Assembly (NCBI GenBank): GCA_026119855.1
Contig: JAOWBW010000220.1
Span: forward strand, 1,418,828 to 1,482,827
DNA: 64,000 nt
Direction: 5' to 3'
Source: Campanula takesimana
Taxonomy: Eukaryota; Streptophyta; Magnoliopsida; Asterales; Campanulaceae
Positions 34,729 through 46,838 of this stretch are shown here, piece by piece. The notes beneath the pieces were generated by a model, which did not search any database, was not told the DNA's origin, and saw nothing but the letters and a program-made list of their open reading frames with translations. Both the position numbers and the translations under genes were made by a program. Position 1 is the stretch's first letter. The number at the start of each line of letters is the position of its first letter.

Positions 34729-37079
34729 AATCCCCAACAAGAACAACCTGCCAAGTAGGCCCATGCAAAGTCGAGCCTAACAACGTATTACCACTTGCTT
34801 TCCTTAGGGGGGGAAACAAATAAACAAGGAACGGGGTGAGCTAAATCTCAGTAAGCTACTAGAAACAAGTACATAGCATGTTATCTATCAAGTAATCATG
34901 CTCAAGATGTCATCAAGTAACAAGTATATGAGAGGCTAAGCCAACTCATCAAGTAGCTAGCACATAAGGCTAAACTATCACGTTACAAAGGATATTCCAA
35001 CCTTATTCCTCCCAAGTAAACTATTGTTGTCATTGCTTATTGAAGTTGACAAATCACGATCAATCAAGTTGCTGCTGTGCAGTACACAAAAGGACCCGGT
35101 AACTAGTGTCGCTCACAAGAACAAGATTCACGAGGTGTTCACGAGTTTAGCATTCCCTTTTATCAGGCGTATTGCTCTAATAAAAGAAGCTATGCCCTTA
35201 CTATGGTCTGTAGTAAGGGGTCAAGCGCAAATACATAGATCCCTGATTATCACTTAGCCCCAGCACTCGCGATAAGCGTGAACCTATATATCTCCGAATA
35301 AGCAAGGAGAACCAGCTGGACTCACATAAGAATGCACAAGTAGGTATTTACTTGAACTACGAGAGTAGAACTAAGTCCAAAAGTAGTGGACCAGTCCTTC
35401 ATGAACCATATAATTATGTGCCCACCAAAACTAACGAGAATAGAACTAAGTCCAAAAGTAGTGGACCAGTCCTTCATGAACCATGTAATCATGTGCTCAC
35501 CAAATACCAGTACACGTATGCAATATTTGCGAATAGAAATCAATATAACAATGGCACATAATATGTCCACGTAACACAATCAATCCAAGTTAGAGTCTAT
35601 TAGTAACAGATCCCAAACAAGTAGTAGGGTACATCATTCTATGTCACTTTGTCATATGCCATATTTGCATGTACATATTCATATAATCTTTAACACATTA
35701 ATGTGTCTATCACGATACCCTTACTTTCAAGTAGAGCCCAACATCTTAGACTCTAAGCACTTAGTCGAATAGGTCGTATTGTACCTAGTCACAATCATAC
35801 CTCGCATATATGTATTGTTAATAATCGAATACATTTTCCAACACATATGGTGTTCTATAATCATTTTTTATGAATTATCTTCATATTACACTAGTCCCTA
35901 TTTCTTTAGGAACCTATCTCAGGAACAAGATATCTTCTTTATACTTTATATACTTCATTGAGTATATGCACGATTAAAACCAATTACTAGCACATTAATG
36001 CTTGTTCATAGCACTTTCAATACACACGTATTAGATTCTAGTATGTAATAGAGTTGATCATTCTCTATCTAGTTCCACATTCCAATTCTTTGGTTATTCA
36101 TACCATATATCAAGTAGTCAAGAAGCCACATTCTATCAAGTAGCTATATGCAAGATTTTCACATACACACCAAGGATAGTTCTAACACGTTAGTGCTTGT
36201 TCATAGCACTTTCAAGTTCATTACCATACACATGTATTGGTTTCCAAGTCATGTACAAGATTTTATCATCTTACATTCAAGTTCTCAATCCAATTCTTTG
36301 GATGTTCAAGACATGTACAAGAATTAATTATCTTATACTCAAGTTATTATTCCAATCTTTGGATATTCAAGTCATGTACAAGATTTAATTGTCTTATACT
36401 TCAAGTTCAAGCTAAGTGGATGAGTTATACGTCTCATACTTACAAGTTCTTAATCCTATACTTTGGATGTTCAAGCTCAAGACATTGTTCTAGTGCCCCT
36501 AAGGTACACAAACATTGGTTTAAAGACACATATAACACATTAGTGCTTGTTCATAGCACTTTCAAGACAATTAAAAGAGTTCTTACTCTTAGGCTCAAAT
36601 TCTCTATTCAAATCATTAAATATTCATGTTCAAGACCAAGTTCTGATGCCCCTATGGTGTCATAACACTTGCTAGGACATCTTATACTAAGGCTATATAC
36701 CTCAAATGGGGTTATTTCCAACTTATACAAACATTGAACAACATTTTTAGTTTTCAGGTCACCCGGGCGGACCCTCAAAACGGACCGGGCGGCCGCACAC
36801 TAGCAGGTGAATCCTTTGAAAAATACTTCAGATAGATGGGCGGTCGCCCAAGGATTTTGTGCGGTCGCATACTAGGGTGATTTACAGCAAATGCTCAACT
36901 CTTTCCCATGTTAAGAATTCTCCGTCCCAATTGTAGGAGTATACTTTTACTAACATAATAACAATACCAAGAGTACCTAAGAGTGAAGTATCATACCCAG
37001 GACACTATTTCAAGTTCAATTCATTTCTTTTACCGTCCCGCAAATAATAGGATAATTTTCTTTTATTCCATTTAAATAT

Positions 37080-37385
37080 TTCACCGTCCCAAAAGTATAA
37101 GTATAATTTTCTAATATTCTAATATACTCATTTAAGGATACTTTCATTCATTTCACCGTCCCACAAGTATAAGTATAATTTTTCTAATATACTTGTATAA
37201 GCATTTAAGTCAAGTTAATATTTCACCATCTCACAAGTATAAATATAATTTTTCTAATATACTTGTATAAGCATTTAAGTCAAGTTAATATTTCACCGTC
37301 TCACAAGTATAAGTATAATTTTTCTAATATACTTGTATAAGAATTTAAGTCAAGTTAATATTTCACCGTCCCACGAATAGGAGTA
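37080..37385. repeat. LTR-internal tandem repeat of the outer element, sister copy
   Basis: About four ~70-bp units with TTCACCGTC(C/T)CACAAGTAT and GTCAAGTTAATATTTCACC. Homologous to 13190-13445, with the same unit and slightly different base changes. Confidence 0.8.
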
Positions 37386-37980
37386 TAAATTTTCTAACAC
37401 CTTAGTAATTCATACTAATACTCCCTTCGTCCCAAATTTACAAGTATCACAAAATTTATTCCAATCACGAAATTAACAAGCACAAGTATCAAGAATAACA
37501 TATAGGTATGTTATTACAAGCAAGGGGGAGCTAGTGACTTACCTACTCCGAAATCAAATTCACCCAAACTAATTTCTGTTCGGCAGGAAATGCTCTACTC
37601 ACCGCCCTGATCATTTATATGGAGTCGGATTTTTGAACAGAGGCATAATTAAGCAAGAGGGATCGAGAATAGGGTAAACCCTAACTTTTCTTTCTGAGAC
37701 AGAGAGAAAGAACGAGAGAATTTGAGAATGTGGAGAACATTCTCCAGGCAACCAACTTTAACCCTTATGATATTTTCAAGAATTGCAATTTGGCCCCTCA
37801 AGATTCACTTTGAGCATTTTAGCCCTTGAACTTTAAATTTTCACAAATGGCCCTAAAGTTTCAACTTAAACAATTAGGACCTAAACTTGCTCAATTAGTT
37901 AAATAATTAACTCAATTAAAATAGCATATAAGTACGCAAGGCCAGAATTTAACAGGAATTAGGACGGGCGTTACAGAGTG

Positions 37981-38257
37981 GGGGGAAAAGGAACTAGGAG
38001 CCAGAAACAATCATGAGAAATGATGTCATTACAAGGAAAAATGAACGAAATTACCTCATAATGATGGTCGTTCTAAGGTTCTAAGATAAGAAAAGTCGTT
38101 TCATATGTGTAAAACTACACCCTTATTTATGAGGACTAGTTTAGAAGTGTCACAACTAATACACCCAAAGTTTGTAGGTAAGAAAGACGGAAGAAGTGAG
38201 AGAAAGAACTACACTTGATAAGTCTTAAGTTTTTAAAGAACTAAAGAGTAGAATAAA
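37981..38257. other. Unique sequence right of the outer gypsy element
   Basis: No gene seen. Together with the sequence left of 10556 it forms the pre-insertion locus: a purine-rich GAGAG...GAGTG|GGGG site. Confidence 0.5.
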
Positions 38258-40122
38258 TGTGACGTCCCGTCCCAATTTCATATAAAATTTCTTCAGAATA
38301 TTATCTTATAATTTAATTTGTGTTAGTTTCTTATTTTAAATGACTTACTAGAACCATTCCAAATATTTAAATAAAAGTATTTGAGTTAGTATTTGTAAAT
38401 GATGATAAGGGGGTTAAGTGTTCAAGTTGAAACTTTAGGGGGTTTAAATGTTCATAGTTAAACTTGAAGGGCCTAAGGGCTTAAGGTGGAAACTAGAGAT
38501 TGATTGGGATCTCTTTATTTCCCCTTTCTCAGTAAACACACACAAACACCACTTTTCCCATCTCTTTCTCTCTCTCTGCGTGGGTGAAGAAGAAGGTAAG
38601 GTTTTCTTTCCAAATTTGATTTTTCTTCTTTTTAATTACTCCTCTGTTTTAAATTTTAATTACACCAAAATGTTCAGGGTGTTGAGTAGATCGTTTCTAG
38701 CTAATTAGCATAATCTTCCATCGGTATCAATTTTGTAGCAGGTAATTTACTAACCCCCCTTTTAATTATAAATTGCTCATACATTATATATATGATGCTT
38801 TATTTGGTTAATTGTTGGTTTGGTGAGTAGTTTGTGAATTATTGGATATAGTTGGTTGTAGATATGTTTTAGAGGCACTGGAGTTGGTTTTAACTAGGTT
38901 TGGGAGTTAGACTATAGGTTGTGAAAGTACTTCTGGGACGGTGAAATTACTTAGAGCAAAACAGAAGGAATCCGGTAGTTTCGGGTTAGTGGGCGACTGC
39001 ACAAGTCTTTTGAAGGGTTTTTGTCTTGGTCGAGGGAGTAGTTGGGCGACCGAACAGATTGGTGTGGGCGGCCGCACAGTTATCTGGAAAAATTCAACTG
39101 TTTTGTTTGACTTGATTTAAGGTTCAATTCTTGGCTAGGCTTTGGGTCTTACTCTAGGGTATCCTGATAGGTGCTCTGGAATACAAAGGTATTAGAAATG
39201 GTCCGTTTGTGATCGAGTATGAAATTTGTAACCTCATGGGTTATTCTGGTGTTGTTACATCTTTATGATGCAGTTGTGGGATTTCCTACTTTGAAATCCT
39301 TTGGTTGAGAAATATTTCTAAAGCACATGGTTGTTGGGCTCTTTATGGGCAGTTTATCATCTTTATGATGTACTTGGTATGGTTCCCTATTTTGAAGTCA
39401 TATACTGATTGTACAATAGTTTAGAAAAGTCCACCTGGTATTTTGTGTTGGGCAGTAATGGAGATTAGAATGACACCCAAGCCAAATCCATTATAATGTC
39501 CCACTGGTTCCCTGTACCCACTACGTGGCCATAGTTGGGTTGGCCAGTTCCCACCGGGGGATTTTAGCCATGTTTGGGTTATGACTTTGTGTCATTTTCC
39601 TCATTTGTTATTGTTATTATTTGGTTCCGGAACTTCTTCACTTCAGCTGTTGATGCCGCTTATTGATGTTGTTCAGATTATTATATCCTTTTGGGAGAAC
39701 CTTAGCTCAATATCCTTTGTTATGTCTTTATTTCAGTCTTATGTGCTGCATGATGAGTTGGTCGTTATTTCCAACCGGTATGGGACGGTTGGCGATAGGG
39801 AGCCTCTCTTGTTATGTGTTATATGTGATTCAGTTATTCTGTTGATACGCATGATATTATGCCATGTAGCTACATTAGTAACTTACTGAGATTTTATCTC
39901 ACCCCATTCCCTTTCCATTTGTTTTCCTTAGTTCCCAGGAGAGCTAGAGGTAGTACGCTGTGAGATCTGATGTTGCGGGAATTTTCAGAGCAGGTTATAC
40001 TTTTTGGGATAGTTGCTCTACGGAGCTTTTGTATATCTTTGTGGTGAGGCTTCGTGTAGTGTTTTGGACAAGTAAATTGTAAATATTGATTTATGGAAAA
40101 TAGATTTTTTTGGGGTGTGACA
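38258..40122 (+). mobile_element. 5' LTR of a plus-strand gypsy element
   Basis: Starts TGTGACGTCCCGTCCC and ends TTTGGGGTGTGACA, then PBS TGGTATCAGAGCA at 40125-40137. Contains a CT-rich tract at 38566-38580 and GC-rich boxes (GGGCGACTGCAC at about 38991, GGGCGACCG and GGGCGGCCGCAC at 39053-39078). It resembles the outer element's LTR in type but not in sequence. Confidence 0.82.
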
Positions 40123-40124
40123 GT

Positions 40125-40336
40125 TGGTATCAGAGCATTGGGATTAGATCTTGAAAGGGATAAGAACTCTGATGTTGAATAGGTTTGGATACACGTATAT
40201 TACGATTTTGAGCGATTAGAAAAACTAAGCTTTCTTTGAGGACAACTAGTTGTTTGTGTGGAACAGGAGCCTAGCGAAATTTGAGAGATGAAGTTAAGAT
40301 TGAATTCGAGAACGAATTCCTTTAAATGGGAAAGAA
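40125..40336 (+). mobile_element. Minimal internal region: PBS and PPT with nothing between
   Basis: The tRNA-iMet PBS at 40125-40137 is followed by ~185 bp without coding, then CGAGAACGAATTCC (a degenerate CGAGGACGAATTTT) and the purine tract TAAATGGGAAAGAA up to 40336. The gag-pol region is completely gone. Confidence 0.7.
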
Positions 40337-41324
40337 TGTAAACCCCGAAAATTTATGAATTTCATTTTGGGGTTTAGTTGTATATTTGGACCGTTAGTTA
40401 TCATTTAGTAAGAAATATTTCGTTTTTTATTCGGGTTTTATTATTATAAGGTTACTGGACCAATTAAGAAAGTATATTTTGAGTTGGTTCATATTAGTAT
40501 GAGATGTTAGAATGGGCCACAAAATTAAATGAGGAAAAACGCCGGATGAGCTTGCCATTACGGTCATATTGGTAAATTGCGGTGATTGGTTTTATAACAC
40601 TCTAAACTTAAGGGAAGTTAAAAAAAAATGATTGCATATTTTGAAGAGGCTGCGGCAGCGGTAGCCAAAGCGAGACGGCGGCTGTATCATGGATTCTTGA
40701 GGTAGCAATTATTTTTGCATATAAATTTCATATTTGGGATAAGAATATAGTAATGGTGTGATATTGACGTTGAGTGTTCCTTCTCTTGTGGTATACCAGA
40801 CATAGAACTGGTGTTAATAATGTTGGGTCTATTGGGACTAGTTGGTTTGAAAATCGAGAGTGCGAGTCTTTGAAGACTTAGGTGTATCTATTTCGTAAAG
40901 TGGACAATGTTTCATGCTATATACGCATGTTTGTCCTCATTTTGTGATGTATGTTGAGGTGTATTCTCAAATAAGAGACTACGTGATTGCTACTGGTATA
41001 TATAAGGTGATTTAGTTATGTCACTTATACGAGGTACTGATGAGATAGGTGGTATGGTCTAGCTTTCTATGTGTCACGAATTTTTTATTTACCATTGATT
41101 GGTGGTGAATAGTTCTATATTGGTATGTTTGACTTTTCTTAGAGGCATAATGTATGTATATATAACGTTCATGTTCTGTATTGAAAATCAGAAAATGATT
41201 AGCACAAGGTTGTGATGGGAATTTAGCTTATTTAGTTTATGGTAGAACTCTACACCAAAACTGAGAGATGTACGTATTAATTGTGAAATATTGGGTATAC
41301 TTTATATTGGGTCAATAATGTGTT
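40337..41324 (+). mobile_element. 3' LTR of gypsy type, right end lost
   Basis: Starts TGTAAACCCCGAAAATTTATG directly after the PPT. It does not match the LTR at 38258-40122. No CA end was found before the Tat-type LTR begins at about 41325, so the right side is truncated. Confidence 0.6.
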
Positions 41325-42235
41325 TGAGACCGAATCCAAAGATTGCCTACGTTCCTCTCAATGTGAGAAGCAGGTCAGCGTAGTTCGAGAAGAATTTAGA
41401 ATAGGCAGAAGAATCGGGATCATGCATAATAAGGGGGAAATTACCTAAAGATTAGGGTTTAGAAGTAGTTCCTAAATCATGTTCGGGTTGATGAACCCTA
41501 GATCATCATCGGCTATGAAATAACATGTTAACATGAAGATCACAACCCTAAATATGGCATAAATGAGGTTTTAATCTAAGAACATGAAGAACATGCGAAG
41601 AACATATTATGAACATATGAATAATATGATGAATATATGAATAAACATGCTAAGAACATGAATATTATAAATCTAAACTAAGAACATGGCAAGATCATGA
41701 AGAAAAAGTTAGAAAACTTACCTATGTTGGCAAGAAATAAACCTAAATCTTCTTGGGAGTCTTGAATGTGTTCTTGAATGAGGTTTTAATCTATGTTGGC
41801 AAGAAATAAACCTAAATCTTCTTGGGAGTCTTGAATGTGTTCTTGAATGCTTGAAATGCTTAATTGGAGAGCAAATTCGTCACTTAGAGAGCTTAAGATT
41901 GATCAAAAATTCGTATCTTTGATTATAAGGCAAGAGGGCCTTTAATTAGTAAACTGATCAAGGGATCAAACGGCTGAGATTGGCTGAGGCGAACATGACC
42001 ACCTGGCCAAGGTCGAATATGGCCGCGTGGCCATCATTCCTGGCTGACATGATTGTTAAGCTAGGGTTTGATTTTAAACAAGGAAACCCTATTTTGGCCA
42101 TATTTGGTACATTCTAGAATATTGAGCTATATTTTGGGAATCCGGGACAAGTCTTTGCAAGGTTTATAATTCCTTTAAAGTCCTTGTATATTTGGGAAAG
42201 CCCTAATAAATTCATTTTCAGATCGGGTACTAACA
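41325..42235 (-). mobile_element. 3' LTR of a second Tat-type element, truncated
   Basis: The minus-strand LTR start is TGTTAGTACCCGATC at 42235, preceded by a PPT of the same type as in the Tat/Ogre-like element (GCCGAGGGGCTC there, ACCGAGGGGCTAC here). It includes a CCTACG...GTAGTTCG box (41346-41388), an exact ~68-bp direct duplication at 41722-41848 (CTATGTTGGCAAGAAATAAA twice), and a GGCCGCGTGGCC palindrome at 42022-42034. A related LTR fragment lies at 60143-60790. Confidence 0.65.
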
Positions 42236-42253
42236 GTAGCCCCTCGGTGACGC
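42236..42253 (-). other. Polypurine tract of the second Tat-type element
   Basis: The minus strand reads GCGTCACCGAGGGGCTAC, abutting the LTR start at 42235. It is followed on the plus strand by two TGGCTGAACCTTT...CCTACGTATCC boxes (42331-42398 and 42519-42583), also found near the PPT of the first Tat element. Confidence 0.65.
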
Positions 42254-42610
42254 TTCTTGCAAGGCAATGGGGGGTCGACGATAAAAAGAAGGATCCGTTC
42301 TGAAACATGAGTTTCAAAACGAAAGAAAGATAATGAGATGGCTGAACCTTTGCAGGCGACCTACGTATCCGCGGAGGAATCAAGCCGAACGTAGTTCAAA
42401 TCTACTGGGGAAATTGCGAACGATTGTCTTCTGATGGAGAGCAACGAGCAACGCCTTCCGCTGGGGATAATTCGTATGAAGAAAAATCGGCTGGGAAAAA
42501 ATGAGAGATGACCAAGTCGGTCGGGTGGCTGAACCTTTTCAGGCTTCCTACGTATCCTCAGAGGAATCAAGCCGGTCGTAGTTCGGAGATACGAATCAAG
42601 AATGATGCGA

Positions 42611-43188
42611 GATATAAAGACGGCAAGGTCTAGGTAATCCCGATGCTTTTCTGGATACGTGATATAAAGACGGCAAGGTCTAGGATCGCGATTAAAATTA
42701 GGATACGCGATATAAAGACGGCAAGGTCTTGGATCGCGATTAGAATTAGGATACGCGATATAAAGACGGCAAGGTCTAGGATCGCGATAAAACTTAGGAT
42801 GCGCGATATAAAGACGGCAAGGTCTAGGATCGCGATAAAACTTAGGATACGCAATATAAAGACGGTAAGGTCTAGGATCACGATAAAACTTAGGATACGC
42901 GATATAAAGACGGCAAGGTATAGGATCACGATAAAACTTAGGATACGCGATATAAAGACGGCAAGGTCTAGGATCACGATAAAACTTAGGATACGCGATA
43001 TAAAGACGGCAAGGTCTAGGATCGTGATAAAACTTAGGATACGCGATATAAAGACGGCAAGGTCTAGGATCGCGATAAAACTTAGGATACGCGATATAAA
43101 GACGGCAAGGTCTAGGATCGCGATAAAACTTAGGATACACGATATAAAGACGGCAAGGTCTAGGATCACGATAAAAATGGAAGTTTGA
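42611..43188. repeat. 48-bp tandem array, 12 copies
   Basis: GATATAAAGACGGCAAGGTC recurs at 42611 and then exactly every 48 bp from 42661 to 43141. The second half of the unit is TAGGATCGCGATAAAACTTA followed by GGATACGC. The period is 16 codons, so several frames stay open on both strands (up to 259 codons). These are repeat by-products. The array sits in the 3'-UTR region of the second Tat-type element. Confidence 0.96.
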
Positions 43189-43404
43189 GGTAGAGATAAA
43201 TCACGGTAATCACTAATGTACGTGAAGTAGAGACAACTCTCAGTCACCATGATAGTTATTAAGCAAATAAATTTAGAGACTTACGGGGCTTCTAAGACTC
43301 AGATGATGTTCTAAAGGACAACAGGCCCTTGGGGAGTCATAATGCCAAAAGACCCTCAAATTGATTCTCAGACAGATCTCACACAATGAGGGACTCTTGA
43401 CGTG

Positions 43405-43560
43405 TTTGCAAAGATGGATTGTTATGAAGTCACAAATGGGATGAACTCTCAGAGAATCACAAAAGTGATAAACTTTCGGGGAGTCACAAAGGTGATAGAC
43501 TTTCGGGGAGTCACAAAGTTGATAGACTCTCGGGGAGTCGCAAAGGTAAAGGACCTTTAT
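43405..43560. repeat. ~31-bp repeats, 4-5 copies
   Basis: Units of CTTTCGGGGAGTCACAAAGG with TGATAGA spacers. Distinct from the 48-bp unit. Confidence 0.8.
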
Positions 43561-43739
43561 GGAAAGCGTAATGTTTAGGATCCACTTACCCTAAATTAGG
43601 AGGGAATGCATAATATGAGGCTACGAGCCATTGAGACCAAGGCATTAGGTAGGGGACATTTTGCTTGGTTACTTAGGGGTAGGACCTAAGGATTTTTAAG
43701 GAAAGGGAATAATAAAGACGATAATCTCCTAGTCTTGAG

Positions 43740-45130
43740 ATAGGGATGCCAAAGATGTCACGGCTTCTTAGGCTTTAGATTATGTCTTGGATATAACGTG
43801 GGTTTCCTATGCTTACGGGCTAGGGATTGGATTTCGCTAAGCATGAGGAGAGTATTGTATCCTAGGCTTAGTGTTAGGGTTTTGAGGTTGTGGTTAATGA
43901 TTGTAAATTTCCTAGATTTCAAGACTAAGGTTTAGAAATATCCTAGGCTTCGAGGCTAGGGTTTAGAGGTTGCAAAGGCGTTTTAGCTTCAGACATAAGG
44001 ATGGTAGTTGTAAAGGTTGTGTCTTCCTAGGATTGAGACTAGGGATCATTTGGAAGAGTGTAGCTTCCTAGGTTCGTGCTTGGAAGGTTCACTGAGATTG
44101 ATGCTAGGGTTCACCCTTTTCTGGGATTGGTGACTATGGCTTTGAAATAAACGTTGTAACCTAGGCTTTGGGCTAGGGTTTAAGACTAAGGATTGTAAGC
44201 TTCCTATATTTTGAGAATAAGGTGTAGGAATTTCATAGGTCCGAGACTAGGGTTGGAAGGGAATGTTGAATCCTAGGCTCGGTGCTAGGGTTAGAGAGGA
44301 TGATGTGGTTTCCTAGGCTTGGGACGGTACATGGGAGATCCTATGTGTTTTGAGCAGGTTTGAGGTTTGGACTCGTTGGGGGAGCGAGGTTTGAGATCCG
44401 TGGAGTTTAAGGAGAGGATCGTGTATGTTCGAGGTTTGGACTCGACTTGGACTAAGTAGGTTAGACCTAAGGGGTTGAAGTTCAGACTAGGAAGTCTTTT
44501 GAGGCTAATGGGTGACACTAGGTTTAAGAGTGGAAGGGCCATGGCATTGTTTTGGTCGGACTGAGCAGGCTTGGGAACTAAAGAGTTCTAAGGGTCGACA
44601 TCTATAGTTACAGACCTAGAGGGTAGACAGTCTTGGAGTTGAGACCTAAGGTGTGGATCGGGTATGCTAGAGACCTAAAAGATAGGTGTTTGGTAGGCTC
44701 AACTGTGCTTGGGATCTAAGGGATCATTCAACAGGTTAGACTAGGTAGACCTAAGAGGTTGGACCTAAGAGGATAAGAGAGCCATAGCTTAGATAGGGTA
44801 GGAACGAGTATGTGTTGGTAGGCTTGAGATCTAGGAGATCGGGTAGGCTTGGGACTGGTAGGTTCGGGACCTAATGGGTCACTCTAAGGACATGGCTTTG
44901 GTGGACCGGTTTATGGTTTAAGGTTATGGATAGGGCCGGTTTAAGGCCTAAGGAGTTTTGCTACGAACTTGTGGAGGGTCGAGCTAAGGGGTTATGGTGT
45001 AACCTAGGTAAGACTGATCGGGTAGGCTCGGGACCTAAAGTTTTGAATCAGGTGAGTTTGAGACCTAGAGAGTTGAGGGTTTAGGCCTTGAGGTGTCTTA
45101 AAGTGTGGAGATAAGGCGTAGGACCGAGTC
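43740..45130. repeat. Long field of degenerate CCTAGGCTT/CTAGGGTT repeats
   Basis: Irregular units of ~40-60 bp built on TTCCTAGGCTT(C/G)G, GACTAGGGTT and, further right, GACCTAAG(G/A)G with GGTTTGAGG or GTAGGCTTGGGACC. No coding is supported. Likely the remaining 3' UTR of the second Tat-type element, whose PBS and 5' LTR are missing. Confidence 0.7.
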
Positions 45131-45765
45131 GGTTTAAGAATCACAGAGATTGGTCCTAGATGGACCGAGGATGTTTTTGCAATTATGTTAATCTTTTGTA
45201 ACCTTTGTAACCGTTGACCATAATAGGTTTTAACAACTTCTTTCAAGAAGCCTTATTATCTTTGTCAATGTAACGTTAAAGACTTAATCTTTCAACGTTC
45301 TTAGTTCCAACGAACATTCTAATCTCTTCAATATGATTCATACGAACCATAAGAGATGTCTCACATGATGTATAACCACTTCATGAGGCATAGCCACCAT
45401 TGTTTCATAGTTGATGTCATGAACATCAAATTAAAGCAAATTGTTACAAAAAATCTGCTATTCTGCGAATTTTTGATCTCCTTCTCTGGATATCAGAATC
45501 CAATCGCCACCATTCAGATTTTTTTTCTATGAGTCCTGAACATGTACAAAAAATTTCAGAACAATCTAACGATTAACGAAGTGGCCAATTCCATTTTACC
45601 ACAGCAGGTCATGATAAAACAGTGCTGGAAATTTGCGTCTTTTCCACCGTTTTTCCGTCCCTTTCCAATATTTTCTCCAATTGCCACCACGTCACAAGAA
45701 TATCGTAATCTGCAATCCTTTCTCACAAATTAAATTAGTATGTTGTTCTGTAATCCGATCCCTCT
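45131..45765. other. Anonymous sequence
   Basis: AT-rich, with no terminal motif and no supported gene. Confidence 0.4.
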
Positions 45766-46816
45766 TGCAGAAGGAATAAGTCTTAAGATTGTTAGGAAAA
45801 TTCTATAAAAAAGAACTCGAATTACAGAATAAATGATAAATAAATAAATAAAAAAATTTGAGAATGAATAAACAGAAACTAGACTGAATTTTTTGTGCCG
45901 AGCCGTGTGTTGGACACACTGTCCTTAAGACTTATTCGCCCCCTCACTGTGAGTGCTTGAGGTTGCTATCGGACGCTAGTCTCCCAGGATAACTCGCACG
46001 AACCGGATGCTTCCCTGCACTAAGAGACTCTGGCGAATTGAATTAAGTGCCTGGACAGTATCACCACAAGTATGAAATGTTTGAGGCCAAAGGTGTAATG
46101 AACAAAATGCAACAAGAGAGAGGCTGTGAGAGAATGCTGGAAAACAGCGTGTATTTTTCTTCATGTGTTATGTTTCTCTCCTGAATTGCTTGCTTCTTCA
46201 ACTGGTTGCAGCTCTATTCATACAAGTTCAAGAGCTTGTACATAAGCCAAAATTAATTAACAAAAGGATAGGATTAATCCTTTAATTAATTCTGATAAGA
46301 TAAGGCAAAACCCTTCACTTGGCATTCCAGTTCATATGATGGGATGAAACTGATTTTTGACAAAAACTTTTGATTGAAAAACAAAAATTAATAGCAAAAG
46401 GTGAGCTAGCACGGACAAGACAAATTGGTGCTACATTCGTGTCCGCACATGAGTTCGATGGTCCCAAGCCAATTTGGGTCCATGATTTTCATCCCCCCCC
46501 CCCCTGCGCGTGAGAGAGAGCCTCTATGCCATACAAGTTTGAACACTACTCAAGTGCCCAAGACTTTATACTAGCTTCCTTTTACATTTCTTTCCAATGT
46601 GGGATAAAACCAATATCCCCATTTCAACCCACCAACTTCAAGCCTTTGTATCTCATTCATCCCAACACCAAATTGGACAAATGTATACATTATCTCAATG
46701 TTCTCATGGAGTAGAACACAAACCCACAAACAATTTTGTCATTCGACAAATTATTTATCACGGAAATAAATCATATTTCCTTCACATAATACAAAAATAC
46801 ACTTATTTTTCCAACA
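45766..46816 (-). mobile_element. Copia-type LTR with adjoining PPT
   Basis: On the minus strand it starts TGTTGGAAAAATAAGTG (46816) and ends near TTCCTTCTGCA (45766), about 1051 bp. The minus sequence upstream is the purine tract TTTGGGAGAGTTTGGGAGAG, so this is a 3' LTR whose internal region should lie to the right, but no copia coding follows there. It holds a C-run at 46494-46504. Confidence 0.65.
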
Positions 46817-46838
46817 ATCTCTCCCAAACTCTCCCAAA

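Larger units (their letters stand above)
10561..37975 (-). mobile_element. Complete minus-strand Ty3/gypsy element with nested insertions in both LTRs
   Basis: Flanked by the direct repeat GAGTG (10556-10560 and 37976-37980), a 5-bp target-site duplication. On the minus strand each LTR starts TGTAACGCCCGTCC and ends with TCA. After the 5' LTR comes a tRNA-iMet PBS, and a purine tract precedes the 3' LTR. Without insertions the LTRs are about 3.5 kb and the internal region only 2.58 kb, so the element is LTR-heavy and heavily deleted inside. A reverse transcriptase remnant shows Ty3/gypsy affinity, and the PBS and ends resemble Del/Tekay-type elements. Confidence 0.93.
22607..37975 (-). mobile_element. 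5' LTR of the outer gypsy element, split by an insertion
   Basis: The LTR is 22607-22882 plus 34729-37975, interrupted by the Tat/Ogre-like element (TSD AATCC). It ends at TTACA 37975 next to the outer target duplication GAGTG. Compared with the sister LTR it has a ~47-bp duplicated segment around 35380-35470 (AAAAGTAGTGGACCAGTCCT appears twice). GC-rich boxes recur at 36760-36885. Confidence 0.92.

Noticed and set aside
42361..43250. Long overlapping ORFs (181-259 codons) on both strands
   Set aside because: They come from the 48-bp array, whose period is a multiple of three. The translations are simple 16-residue repeats.
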